Shown here piece after piece: positions 30,601 through 37,257 of a stretch of 64,000 bases of DNA. Source of the DNA: Strongylocentrotus purpuratus (Eukaryota > Echinodermata > Echinoidea > Camarodonta > Strongylocentrotidae); assembly GCF_000002235.5 (NCBI RefSeq), contig NW_022145609.1, forward strand, positions 30,729,301 to 30,793,300, written 5' to 3'. The notes under the pieces were generated by a model. It worked only from the letters and a program-made list of their open reading frames with translations. It did no database searches and was not told where the DNA came from. The position numbers were made by a program, and so were the translations under genes. How positions within the stretch are numbered: position 1 is the stretch's first letter; every line of letters starts with the position of its first letter.

Positions 30601-33004
30601 AGTGCATTCAATGAATAAATCCTACCAGGTACCCATTATAACAAAATATCATAACACATTTAAATGTGTGAACAATTCTCGGATCAGGACGATGTGTATT
30701 GCACATGATTGTTGACTGATCTGTTGTTGTTTTTTTGTTAATATCACGAACATTTGGAGCATATCCAGTTTAAGCAGAACAGAGACCTGTCTTTATCGCG
30801 TGACATCTCCCCCTGGTGCAGCACATGGACTTTGCTCTCGTTATATTATTTTCATCAGGTTCCTATATGGTTGTCCTTTTCTGTCCTTTTCAACAAGTTT
30901 TTTTTTCACTTGTGTATGTTCATACTCATGGGGGTCTTTATATAACAAAAATTGGCAGATTGTGAGGTATGTAATGTAATACCTAAAAATGGGAATAATA
31001 ATAACAAAAGAAGCTGGCGCTCCAGATATGCAAGTATGCAGTGCTGTATGGATACAGAATGAATTATGATGAATTTGATTACAGTAATAGTAATGATAAG
31101 TGTCTGTTTCGAACTAAAACTTGTATCACAGAAAAAGAAAAATAATACAAACAAAAAATAGTCAGTATTATATACTTATTGTCATCCGTGCTTAACATGA
31201 CTAAAAGCTTCTAATTTCTTGCTATATACTTTTATATTTTACCCAAAGGTGTTTACCTAGGAAAACTAGGTATTATTGTCTGATTGTGCAGGAACCCCAA
31301 GGGGTCTAAACTCCCCACCAAACATATATATTTGTTTTAATTGTGTGCATTGTATATTTGTCCATATCAGTGTGGTCGGATAATACAATGGTTTAGTAGT
31401 TTAAATTCATTTTTAAATATTTCATTTTACATGTGTAATAGGGTTCTAGGGCACCTACCCCCTGGACATCCACCCCCCCGATAACCACCCCAGCCAAATA
31501 CCCCAAGGACAACTACCCCCTTTGGGCAAACACCCTCTAGGACGACTACCCCCTAGGACAACTACTCCCGGACAACTTCCCCCAGTAAAATATCCCGTAG
31601 GACAACTACCCCTAGGACAACTAACCCCGGACAACTACACCTAGATAACTACCCCTACGACAACCATCCTCTAAGACAACTACCCCCGGAGAACTAATTC
31701 TAGATCAAAACAGAAAGATGAGTTGGTGATGTTCTGACAGTTCTTGCATAATTTATTGTGTGAAAAAAATGTATTCTTGGTCTCATCAAGATAATCTTTA
31801 ATCTCGTCGTATCATTATTACCCGTTTTGATTCTAGTCTATTTATACATTCATGAATTGTTTGGTCGCTTCATTTCCATCCATAATATATCAACGGATTA
31901 GAAAATGAAAGTAGTTCAAGCACATATAAACAGCATACAATATATGACACAAAAGTATCGTAAAGTTTGGAGATAAAAAAGAAGAAGAAAAAACACTGTT
32001 TATGGATCCCTTCCAATCAATGCATTTGTCATCTTTCTAGACACACAGGACACGTCATAATGACTGACAAGCGGACACAATCATTGTGTGTACGATTTTC
32101 CCCTGACGGTTTCATTTTTGATTAATGAGAGCTTATTAACTGATTATTGTAATCATGTTTTAAAAATCATTCGGTTTCAACTAAAGACTTTGAAATAATA
32201 TATGAATATTTAAAGAACACATGAATTTGTTTCCAAAGAGTTGGATATGTCTTCTTTTTTTAAATCATCACCACAGTATTAACTTCATTTCGACAGAAAA
32301 AAAACGATTTACTATAATAATTCAACTGAATATTTTTTAAATTCGTGTAAGTTGAAGTTAAAAAAACAAACAGTAGAATGAAATCAATTCAAAGAAATAC
32401 ACGAAGATATGTGGATTGCAATGAGGATAGTTTGGGCCAGAAAGCCCTCGGGACCGGCATTGTTGGTCTCGTGGATCGTTGTTCTCATGAACTCCAACAA
32501 AATTACTCGAATGCTGAAAATACTGACATATAGAACATTTCGTAATCAGCTTAAGGTTCAAATTTCCCCAAATATCCACAGATCTTTTAAAACATGGACA
32601 AGTCAGACGTTGTGCATTTTAGAATAATCACTGCCAAAGTGATCGAAGTGCTTCATGAATACCTTTTTGTTTACCCTTTTCAGAAAAATACTTCCACACG
32701 CGTTTCACAGAATGTACAGTCAGAGCAGTAATGAATATGATATAACTCTCATAAGCACGTATTCAGTTTTACGTTCCGGCGTTTTTTTTTTCTTCTTCAA
32801 TTGTGTACAACTGACCTATACTGCCCACTCGCAGATTGTATTCACGCAATTGCTTTGCCAACCAGCTTGGTCTGTAGATGTTGAATATGTTGGTAATGGT
32901 AAATATTAAATATATTGGTAAATTGAAAACTTACTGCATTGAATGAAGAGGAAACACTGAGACACAACAGTAAAGCCGATGCAAAATACAACAAGCCGGG
33001 CCAT
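7052..33004 (-). CDS. Gene A: YWTD-EGF-sushi transmembrane receptor
   Basis: The join of nine exons is 32935-33004, 14951-15190, 14255-14417, 13145-13275, 12417-12674, 11005-11112, 9692-9877, 8600-8684 and 7052-7577. Together they give 1767 nt, 588 residues plus stop, with no internal stop and GT-AG sites throughout. Predicted order: signal peptide (1-23), one six-blade YWTD propeller (24-287), EGF-like (288-323), sushi/CCP (324-385), transmembrane helix (about 389-412) and a cytoplasmic tail (413-588) with three 23-residue repeats. YWTD-type motifs fall at 76-79, 118-121, 161-164, 206-209 and 250-253, and a sixth degenerate blade is at the N-terminus. Propellers of this family bind extracellular protein ligands, so a cell-surface receptor or adhesion role is inferred. 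No LDLR class A repeats are present. Intron 1 is 17.7 kb and filled with transposons. The closest known proteins are LDLR/LRP relatives, but I know no member with exactly this order. Expression is unproven. Confidence 0.85.
8038..8570. mobile_element. TTAA MITE in intron 8 of gene A
   Basis: The ends are AGGTACTATGTCCC on the left and GGGACATAGTACCT on the right. The right TTAA is intact at 8571-8574, and the left has mutated to TGAA. The orthologous B element at 48224-48746 still has both TTAA sites, so this insertion predates the A/B duplication. It ends about 30 bases before exon 8. A plus-strand frame of 88 codons inside it is not treated as a gene. Confidence 0.8.
8600..8684 (-). CDS. 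Gene A exon 8: transmembrane helix
   Basis: The exon has 85 nt between TTTCAG and GTAATT. It encodes DQPIAIY, a glycine-rich AGIGGGV and then the hydrophobic LLVLLLCICACVYW. The helix is followed at once by the Lys/Arg-rich start of exon 9, which fixes a type I topology with the tail in the cytoplasm. The GxGGG pattern could favour helix packing (inference). Confidence 0.9.
9440..9665. repeat. TCT-rich and TTA microsatellite in intron 7
   Basis: A pyrimidine TTC/CTC tract passes into TTA/TGA units. The B homologue at 49610-49840 differs in unit number. Apparent open frames of Ser, Leu and Tyr runs on both strands are compositional. Confidence 0.9.
9692..9877 (-). CDS. Gene A exon 7: sushi (CCP) domain
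   Basis: The exon has 186 nt in phase 1 to phase 1, the usual phase for a shuffled CCP module. The peptide of about 62 residues has four cysteines in CCP order: C in VTCTLPNPP, C in VTVTCDNG, WIC after the QAEW segment, and the final C in PIDCSDQ. A conserved Trp sits in GNWDEEP. CCP domains mediate protein-protein binding at the cell surface. An N-glycosylation sequon, NDS, is present here and absent in copy B (SDS). Confidence 0.9.
10041..10406. mobile_element. TTAA MITE in intron 6, absent from gene B
   Basis: A 366-bp element flanked by TTAA at 10037-10040 and 10407-10410, with ends AGGTAAAGAC and GTCTTTACCT. In gene B the same position (50230-50233) has one TTAA with the same flanks, TGTGCC before and CGATAATG after, a clean empty site. 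A second 366-bp member lies inverted at 25513-25878. This is a piggyBac-type non-autonomous element that inserted after the duplication. Confidence 0.93.
10715..10864. mobile_element. Palindromic TA-flanked MITE, copy A
   Basis: A 150-bp near-perfect hairpin flanked by TA (10713-10714 and 10865-10866). The arms share the run CATAGTGGACTGCTACGTGT. The orthologous copy is at 50519-50668, so it predates the A/B duplication. The termini (CTTTTAGATTTGC) match the 448-bp element at 62765-63212. Confidence 0.85.
11005..11112 (-). CDS. Gene A exon 6: EGF-like domain, shortened
   Basis: The exon has 108 nt in phase 1 to phase 1. The peptide of 36 residues has cysteines in EGF order (TC, SC, RC, EC, IC, NC). 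The last loop reads CICIAGLNC, whereas gene B reads CICIAGWKGVNC. A loses nine nucleotides that encode the aromatic-Gly segment expected after the fifth cysteine. The fold may be weakened. Confidence 0.85.
11515..12100 (+). pseudogene. LINE reverse transcriptase C-terminal remnant, copy A
   Basis: On the plus strand, frames broken by stops encode pieces typical of the C-terminus of RTE/I-type LINE polyproteins: QVEDFV, RIRKAG, SWTVRKED, RLQVFEMACLR and RITGV-like sequence, then HVLRMKPTRYPK and RPRGRLPKRWLDC. The same remnant, with nearly the same lesions, is at 51235-51820, so it died before the duplication. It lies in intron 5, antisense to the receptor. Confidence 0.8.
12120..12240. repeat. 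TTA/AGT microsatellite, intron 5
   Basis: A TTA tract runs directly into AGT units just 3' of the LINE remnant, as in the B copy at 51840-51985. The position after a LINE end suggests it grew from the retrotransposon tail. Confidence 0.85.
12417..12674 (-). CDS. Gene A exon 5: YWTD blades 5 and 6
   Basis: The exon has 258 nt, with acceptor TTCTGCAG and donor GTAGGG (GTAAGA in copy B). It encodes RLYWTES and SIYFTDFASRGLH, two YWTD-type motifs, separated by an acidic insert SIDLDDLSDRRDHVY. It ends with the APTHVKIYAG strand that closes the propeller before the EGF-like exon. Confidence 0.88.
12762..12915. repeat. Degenerate GTGCCCCTTTT satellite, intron 4 of A
   Basis: Short run of units resembling AAGTGCCCCTTTTnnn with spacers of about 20-25 bases. 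The same family is much longer in gene B intron 4 (52505-53135) and at 41450-42130. Confidence 0.75.
13145..13275 (-). CDS. Gene A exon 4: YWTD blade 4
   Basis: The exon has 131 nt. Its acceptor is inside TAAAAG and the first codon is completed by exon 3 to give GKLYWTDQG. The peptide continues KIEMSNKDGSDRRQL and LREPRGLALDSQ, the canonical blade pattern (YWTD, then the DGS turn, then P-x-GLALD). The donor is GTATAC here and GTACAA in copy B, so both are non-optimal. Confidence 0.88.
13557..13942. mobile_element. 386-bp MITE with 8-bp target duplication
   Basis: The target duplication is TATTGGTC (13549-13556 and 13943-13950). The inverted ends are CCCGGCCCCCCGACTCAG on the left and CTGAGTGGGGGGCCGGG on the right. 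The interior is GC-rich and unlike the host intron. Eight-base target duplications are typical of hAT elements. No transposase is present. It lies in intron 3 of gene A and is not seen in gene B. Confidence 0.85.
14020..14180. repeat. TA and TG microsatellite, intron 3 of A
   Basis: TA run at about 14026-14060 followed by TG units and an AGAGAC tail. The B homologue is 55150-55310 with different lengths. Confidence 0.9.
14255..14417 (-). CDS. Gene A exon 3: YWTD blade 3
   Basis: The exon has 163 nt, acceptor CATTCAG, donor GTGAGT. It reads PQGIVLDLMANRMFWTD, then LEQIVSASVLGSNRRTI and LYRPWGITLSQKR. This is the family pattern of P-GIVLD, the FWTD motif, a GSNRR turn and RPWGI. It is almost unchanged in copy B. 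Confidence 0.9.
14951..15190 (-). CDS. Gene A exon 2: YWTD blades 1 and 2
   Basis: The exon has 240 nt, acceptor CCACTCAG, donor GTGAGT, phase 1 to phase 1. It begins TDKIFITDLDDSKIF, a degenerate first blade, and continues to PTGIDYDYRTDKIYWSD and then LDGSNQEILIEGIG. It follows the signal peptide directly, so no LDLR class A or EGF module precedes the propeller. Confidence 0.9.
15240..16080. repeat. Intron 1: AAT/GAT runs, GA microsatellite, LINE 3' tail
   Basis: The GA tract at 15636-15668 and its flanks match gene B at 57130-57205. A single TTAA at 15556-15559 is the empty site of the B-specific element at 56670. The stretch to about 15990 ends CAATAAATACT after a GACTGTTTGTTCTGGGG segment, which resembles a LINE 3' end. 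I see no exon. Confidence 0.6.
16080..17035. other. Intron 1 interval with ATC microsatellite
   Basis: An ATC/ATCATC tract at about 16405-16510 gives a poly-His frame that is not a gene. The rest is AT-rich with no recognisable element. Confidence 0.6.
17040..17235 (+). repeat. L2-linked SINE-like repeat
   Basis: The order is TATAGCGCACGTATCGAC, CTCAAGGCGCTCCAAC, then GGTACCCATTTAACACC and GTGGCAAATGTAG. Related pieces occur at 36880-36970 and 58060-58510. The GCGC/AAGGCGC ends resemble the 3' end of the L2 remnant at 37385-38385, which suggests an L2-mobilised short element. Confidence 0.65.
17240..20535 (+). mobile_element. Jockey/CR1-type LINE, decayed
   Basis: One ORF2 can be followed through several frameshifts and stops. 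Endonuclease pieces are LNARSLKKIFDEF, IGISETWF, YRPPNTN, GGFNIDLLN (Gly for the usual Asp) and SDHFPIY (about 17440-18090). Reverse transcriptase pieces are NYRPIALLS, FGFRKNHST, FMDLSKAFDTIDYHIL, GVPQGSVLGPL-like sequence and SLFADDTAV (18830-19450), with the C-terminal domain to 20276. The FADD catalytic motif is intact, but breaks near 17440, 17727, 18806, 19018 and 19316 mean it cannot be active. The tail is a TGAAA repeat. Confidence 0.88.
21215..21485. repeat. Three degenerate units of about 76 bp
   Basis: Units share a GCGC opening, TTTTGTAA, GAGGTCA, CCGAAT, TTTCCCA and TTTGTAAATATCAA-type blocks. The copies are clearly diverged. No coding content. Confidence 0.6.
21636..21844. repeat. 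35-bp tandem array, six units
   Basis: Six consecutive units of about 35 bases with consensus GGATATnTGGAATTAAACAG then AGGAAGAGTTACACT. It ends 60 bases before the basic open frame at 21905. A short-period array upstream of an open frame resembles the 5' monomer arrays of some retrotransposons, but this is only an analogy. Confidence 0.8.
21905..22180 (+). CDS. Small basic open frame, function unknown
   Basis: From the ATG at 21905 the frame begins MGKSKASTGRKGKGKRREP and is rich in Lys, Arg, Ser and Pro. It runs into a long G run (about 22089-22117) that would read poly-Gly and then stops. The local base composition is richer in GC than its neighbours. The G-run length makes the frame downstream unreliable. 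It may be the start of a retroelement ORF1 or chance. I recognise no domain. Confidence 0.25.
   Translation: MGKSKASTGRKGKGKRREPALQNSDPIRGTTPAPHSRVTRRGSRSNPAASAGRERQGDQTPTGGGGGGGGGQHHRIPGNGESTVYCPSSTR
22640..23480. repeat. Two to three diverged units of about 375 bp
   Basis: Segments starting near 22650 and 23029 share GACCnATTT, then a GTCCGGC-like run, AAATTTCAAG and GGGCGGAAA blocks in the same order. A shorter third piece lies near 23380-23480. No long open frame is present. Confidence 0.55.
23640..24020. repeat. 30-bp minisatellite, about twelve units
   Basis: The unit is GGGCTTGCTTATTGACATGG plus ATGGTTGGTT, 30 bases, with a few short units. Because 30 is a multiple of three, both strands stay open (GLLIDMDGWL on plus, NQPSMSISKP on minus). 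I do not call either a gene. The array starts just after an A/GAAA tract. Confidence 0.92.
24352..24600. repeat. Three tandem units of about 85-90 bp
   Basis: Each unit contains TATATGATTT, ATCTATGTT, ATATGTCAAGTTGGAAATA and ACTCGAACGGAA, decaying toward the right. It abuts the right inverted arm of the block. Confidence 0.8.
24895..25505. other. Intron 1 interval, no gene seen
   Basis: A GA-rich tract at about 24898-24925 is followed by mixed sequence without recognisable repeats or exons. Confidence 0.5.
25513..25878. mobile_element. TTAA MITE, 366 bp, in intron 1 of A
   Basis: Flanked by TTAA at 25509-25512 and 25879-25882, with ends AGGTAAAGACCAG and CTGGTCTTTACCT. It is the same family and length as the element at 10041-10406, in inverse orientation. 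Both share the triplet ATCTTCTAGCATCTAGCATC region with small differences. Confidence 0.92.
26072..26250. repeat. Perfect 45-bp inverted repeat with CACAGTGTG motifs
   Basis: The arms 26072-26116 and 26206-26250 are exact reverse complements, starting TTGGGGCGTTTTCACATTG, with an 89-base loop. The surrounding 25990-26300 is full of near-palindromes of the type TTTCACAnTGTG. A cruciform or hairpin is possible. It may be a young MITE or a regulatory cluster. No equivalent is present in gene B. Confidence 0.9.
26548..27339 (+). pseudogene. LINE ORF1, SGNH hydrolase-like
   Basis: The frame is open through the element start, with a usable ATG at 26596. SGNH blocks are visible as VIEGDSMIKH (nucleophile Ser), HVGSNDLS (Asn block) and DGVHINKAG (Asp and His). 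Esterase-type ORF1 proteins are known in CR1-clade LINEs and are thought to act in RNP or membrane interactions. The N-terminal part expected before the hydrolase domain is missing. It overlaps ORF2 by 43 bases. Confidence 0.8.
27297..30172 (+). pseudogene. LINE ORF2, endonuclease and reverse transcriptase
   Basis: The first 636 codons hold a complete endonuclease motif set: HLNIHSL, LNETF, GEFYRPPNS, LGDFNCD, LIDLIF and SDHYLVY. Then come the reverse transcriptase blocks NNYRPISILP, QSGFRPKHST, FIDLRKAFDTVDHELL and GVPQGSILGPLLFSIYVN. After HECTPEG the sequence jumps to LNTEKTCVM, so the stretch with the YADD catalytic motif is gone. Frameshifts lie in the A run near 29170 and near 29695. 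The C-terminal domain ends at 30172. Confidence 0.9.
30450..31430. other. Intron 1, duplicated with 57724-60360
   Basis: Collinear with gene B from GATAAGGTCTCAACGCACTG onward, apart from the hAT-like and poly(G) insertions found only in B. No exon is seen. Confidence 0.6.
31436..31690. repeat. Degenerate minisatellite GGACAACTACCCCC
   Basis: About fifteen imperfect units of 12-17 bases with core CTAGGACAACTACCCC. It sits in intron 1 of A. The matching B interval lacks it, so it arose or was lost after duplication. Confidence 0.85.
31700..32930. other. Intron 1 close to exon 1, no gene seen
   Basis: Collinear with about 60850-62045 in gene B with many substitutions. It has several short frames in both copies but no conserved exon signature. 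Confidence 0.55.
32935..33004 (-). CDS. Gene A exon 1: signal peptide
   Basis: The exon has 70 nt, with the start in good context (ATCAAACATGG). The peptide MARLVVFCIGFTVVSQCF ends FIQC, with a basic n-region, a hydrophobic core and a polar end. The donor GTAAGT leaves phase 1, matching exon 2. I chose this ATG because it is conserved in three copies and no upstream in-frame ATG exists in the leader. Confidence 0.88.
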
Positions 33005-33034
33005 GTTTGATGTCGAAGTACAGAGCCAGTCTAG
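33005..33034 (-). promoter_or_regulatory. Leader and possible 3' splice site before exon 1
   Basis: The 26-nt leader is preceded by CCCATCTCTTCTAG, a pyrimidine tract plus AG conserved in all three copies (62119-62148 in B, 4289-4328 inverted). This suggests an untranslated first exon further upstream spliced to the coding exon 1. Without transcripts I cannot exclude that it is simply part of the promoter. Confidence 0.5.
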
Positions 33035-33104
33035 AAGAGATGGGAAATATAATAAGACTTTTATTTTTTCCATATTATTTCATATGTGTCATATTGCTGT
33101 CCTG

Positions 33105-33129
33105 TCATCATCATCTTCATCATCATCAC

Positions 33130-33162
<33 letters not shown>

Positions 33163-33240
33163 TAATATTATTAAGAGTAGTAGTAGTAGTAGTAATAGTA
33201 GTATCATAAGTAGTAGTAGTATCATAGAAGTACTAGTTGT
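33105..33240. repeat. ATC and AGT microsatellite upstream of gene A
   Basis: ATC units are followed by ATT and AGT units about 100 bases upstream of the start codon. The same composite tract flanks gene B and the inverted copy, but with very different lengths. Confidence 0.9.
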
Positions 33241-33701
33241 GTTGTTGTTGTATTACTATATTACTATTACAAATTTTAAAAAAAAGAGTAGAACATATAT
33301 AAGGAGAATAGTGCAAAGAATATATATGCAATAAAAGCGAAGAATATGTACATATAAGAAGAATATATATGCAATAAAAACGTAGAATATGTACATATAA
33401 GAAGAATATTAGCAATGAGCACATAGTATATTAATACAATATCAAAAGTTGGGCTTCCTTCTTGAAATTGAAAACAAGTCCGAAAAAGAACACGTCATAT
33501 TTTTCTAGTAAGTGCAAGCCAACTTTTTGTTTAAGTAAAAGAGATTTTTTTAGTGAGTGCAAGCCAACTTTTTGTTTACAGCCATTGAAACTTCTTCCAT
33601 GAAGCCTAATAAAGCTATTATCCTTTAGGCGGTCTGATGAATTTCAAGAAGTCAGAATGATTATGGAGAGCTGAGGTATTTTGTCCTGTTTATCGTGACT
33701 G

Positions 33702-35846
33702 TTCAAGTTCAAGTTCATTTATTCAAAACCACACAAAACATGATATAATCTTTTACATGAAAAAGAGACTGGTAATAGTACATCATTAAGTGAATGGTTT
33801 TAGGACCCCTGTAGAAGCTAAGCTTGTGAGCGGGGCCCTATAGTCAACAAAATACATACATTAACGATATGGCAAGGTGATTAAAAAGAATGTAATTTTT
33901 ATACAAGGAATGGAAACAAACTAAGCTACAGAATATAGAACACAAAAAAATATTCACACACACGCGCGTACCCTCACACACACACACACACACAGTCCTT
34001 AGTGGTCTATAAGCATTTGAGAATGAGAAATTATTAAGATACAAAGTAGAATTATGTCAGTTTTCCAAGTAGGTACGTTTTAGATAACCTTCTAAACCTA
34101 GAAAGAGTTGTACTATATTTTATACCATCAGGCAAACTGTTCCATTCTTTGATGCAAGAGATATGGAAAGAGGTCAGAGTGATATTTGTTCTTGCAAAAG
34201 GCTGATGAATAAGACCCCTTTGACGTGTATTATAATTATGAATTTGTGAGTTTTTACGGAATAAATCTTTTAACATACATTCATGAGGCATAAACTGAAG
34301 TTTATACATAAACAATACGCAATTGATTGACACAAGTCCACTTAGTGGTAACATTCTTAACCGAAGGAACAATGGAGAACTTGGATGTCTATAATTAGAA
34401 TTAGTAATAAGCCTTATTGCCTTCTTCTGCAATACTCTTAACTTATCAAGATATGACTTAAAAGTGTTCCCCAAGCAACATTACAATATGTCAAATAAGG
34501 AAGAATAATACTATTATATAATGTTATCAGCACTCTTTCAGGTAAAATAAATTTCAATCTAAAAATGACACCTACACTTCGAGACAACTTAGTGCATACA
34601 ACATCTAAATGATTCTTCCAAGATAAATGTTCATCCATAGTTAACCCTAAGAACTGAACATTTTCACTAAGCGCAACATCATGGCCTCCAACATTAAGAA
34701 AAGAAATACCATCTGGAAGCTTTTTACCCTTTGAGCGAAAATAACACATTTGGTCTTTTGAACATTCAATAATAACTTATTACAACAATACCATGCATAC
34801 AGTTTCTGAATCTCTTGATTTGCAATTAGTAATAAATCTTCAGCCTTCTTATCAACCAGCAGCAAGCTGGTATCATCAGCAAACAGGGAGTATGAGAATA
34901 ATGTTGACGAGTGTATTATATCATTTATATAAATTAAAAACAACAGGGGACCAAGAACAGAACCCTGAGGTACACCATATTTAATAGAAGCAAGTTGGGA
35001 ACTACTACCATCTACCACAACAAATTGAGATCTGTCAAACAAATAGCTTTGGAACCAAGACAATGCTACACCACGTATTCCATAATGCTCTAGTTTCCTG
35101 AGGAGGATACCATGGTCAATGGTATCAAACGCCTTAGATAGATCTAAGAACATCCCCAGACAATACTTGTCTCCATCAATAGCTTTTATGATATTACTTA
35201 ATAAATTAAACACACCCATTTGTGTGGAGAAGTGCTTACGAAAACCGCACTGCTGAGGAATCAAGATATTCTTTTTAGATAAAAACTCATTTAAGCGTTT
35301 ATAAATTATTTTCTCAAGAATTTTAGAAAAGATTGGTAACAGTGCTATTGGCCTATAATTAATAACATTTTTACGGTCAGATTTTTTATATACTGGTACC
35401 ACTTTAGCTACCTTGAGTTTATCTGGAACAACTCCCTGAGATAAAGACATATTAAAGATTTTACATAAGGGATCAATAAAAAGGTGAATGCACTCCTTTA
35501 TAATTCTAGGTGAAATATCATCAGAACCACTAGATTTAGATGGTTTCAAAGATGACACAATATCAATGATCTCAGAGTTTGAAGTTGGTTTTAGAAACAT
35601 AGATGCATTATCTTCACACTGTTTCATATAATCACGAAAAGATTGTGGTACTTGAGGGATATCTGTACTGATTTTCATGGGTAGTCCAATGAAATATTTA
35701 TTAAAACTTTCAGCCTTATCCTTGGCAGATGATAGGAGTACTCCATTAAAATCCATCTCTTGAGGAAGTGAATGCCTATTTGACCGACCTAACAATTCAT
35801 TGATATGAGACCAAGTTTTTCTTATATCACCTTTAACACTGTGACT
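33702..35846 (-). mobile_element. Jockey/CR1-type LINE, 5' truncated
   Basis: Flanked by GTGACTG duplications (33695-33701 and 35847-35853) at a site uninterrupted in gene B (about 62700). Minus-strand reverse transcriptase runs from about 35846: INELLGRSNRHSLPQ, INYRPIALLPIFSKILEK, QCGFRKHFST, FLDLSKAFDTIDHGIL, YGVPQGSVLGPLLFLIYIN and YSLFADDTSL. The C-terminal domain is split by frameshifts near 34735 and 34460. It belongs to the same family as the LINE at 17240. The endonuclease is missing. The 3' end carries tandem GAACTT. Confidence 0.9.
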
Positions 35847-35865
35847 GTGACTGTGCCATGAACCA

Positions 35866-35940
35866 GTGATAGCCTGGTGGTAGAGTCGCTGCCCGGCAAG
35901 CAATAGATCGATGGCAGGTTCAAATCCTGCTTGCTCCAAG
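35866..35940 (+). repeat. tRNA-derived SINE head
   Basis: Box A-like TAGCCTGGTGG (35870-35880) and a perfect box B GGTTCAAATCC (35917-35927) are spaced as in a tRNA gene, but the acceptor and anticodon arms do not pair convincingly. The B copy is split by the MITE at 62765-63212. It is a SINE or tRNA pseudogene rather than a working tRNA. Confidence 0.7.
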
Positions 35941-35969
35941 ATTTTATCGAAATTGAAAACAATAAGTGC

Positions 35970-36420
35970 TAAAACATAATATCGGTGCAATGTATAGACC
36001 TCCAAACAACCACATTGAATCATGTTATGACAGTTTAGAAACATCCTTAAATAAACTTAAGAAAATAAGGAAGTTCACTTAATAGGCGATTTTAATGTAG
36101 ACATATCGCCTTCCATACAAGACAGCAGTGTTTCAACTCTTCTTTAATAATTCATTCTCTTTCCATGCAGTAGATCCACCAGTCAATAAAACAACTAGAA
36201 TAAACGCATCTTTTGCTATTTTAACCGACAATATATTCACAACTGCTTTAAACAAAGGGTTTAACGATGGCTATTTTTTATTCTGGAATATCAGATCATA
36301 TAACAATAATCACAAATCATTAAAAAACGGGTTTTAAAAACATGGATATTGAAAATATAATGCATCGAAACGTAAATTCTGTCAATATGCATAAACACTT
36401 AAAGAAAAGCGTCATAAATA
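35970..36420 (+). pseudogene. LINE endonuclease remnant, copy A
   Basis: Plus-strand pieces read YRPPNNHIESCYDSLETS, IGDFNVDISPS and INASFAILTDNIF, interrupted by frameshifts. The orthologous copy at 63285-63717 is better preserved. It was already present before the A/B duplication. Confidence 0.8.
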
Positions 36421-36424
36421 GTGA

Positions 36425-36863
36425 CATCTATCGGGAATAGATTTTTTTTTTTACAAACTATCTATTCGCATTCTATTGGCTCCAAACCTTGTTTATTATT
36501 TTACAATATAAAATCAACATGGAATATGATAAATGAATTTATTGGGAAGAAAACAAATCACTCAAACACCACAAAATCTTATAAAAGTGGCCTTGAAATC
36601 CTTTTTACTCCAATCCCAAAAATCATTTTTGTATAAAGGAACGATTTAGTTTTATAAAGGATTACCAAGCTTAGCTTATGTGGCAATCCTTATTGCAATT
36701 TAAATATTTACCGTGGATGATGTTATAATTTCATAATCATGATGTATGTTGTAATTTGTTTGAAACATCGGAAAAAGGCCATTAAGATAAATAGATAAAT
36801 AAAATAAAATAAAATAAAAAATAACGGTGATAAATCACAGAAAAACAAAACAATATATAATAT

Positions 36864-36894
<31 letters not shown>

Positions 36895-37250
36895 GTCAAT
36901 TTATAAAGCGCACATATCCATTCTAAAAGACTGCTCAAGGCGCTCTTGTACAACATCAAAATAATTATACAATAATACAAACTACGACATAGACATTATT
37001 TATTTTAAAGGCGTTATTGTAAACACAAAATATGATACAGCGTATGCCCTTAACGTGTTAGCGACAAATTTAAATCTTTATTTGAATATTAAATTATATT
37101 ACAGCAATGTGATATTGGTTGACATCACTGTGCAAAGAAGAATGACATTTTCTACAAATCACAATCAGTTTTTATAGTTTTGAAATACTCTCATAACCAA
37201 TGTTTATAATAACAACAATGTACATTTTTAATCTCAATGATTAGATATTA
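36425..37250. other. Spacer with small repeats
   Basis: This contains an AAT run and a short L2-linked SINE-like piece (36880-36970, AAAGCGCACATATCC and CTCAAGGCGCTC). Its end matches the inverse of about 2045-2200. No gene. Confidence 0.6.
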
Positions 37251-37257
37251 TAATTAA

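Noticed and set aside
35866..35940. Functional tRNA gene
   Set aside because: The A and B boxes are present, but arms do not pair properly and there is no terminator. The B copy is disrupted. It is better explained as a SINE.
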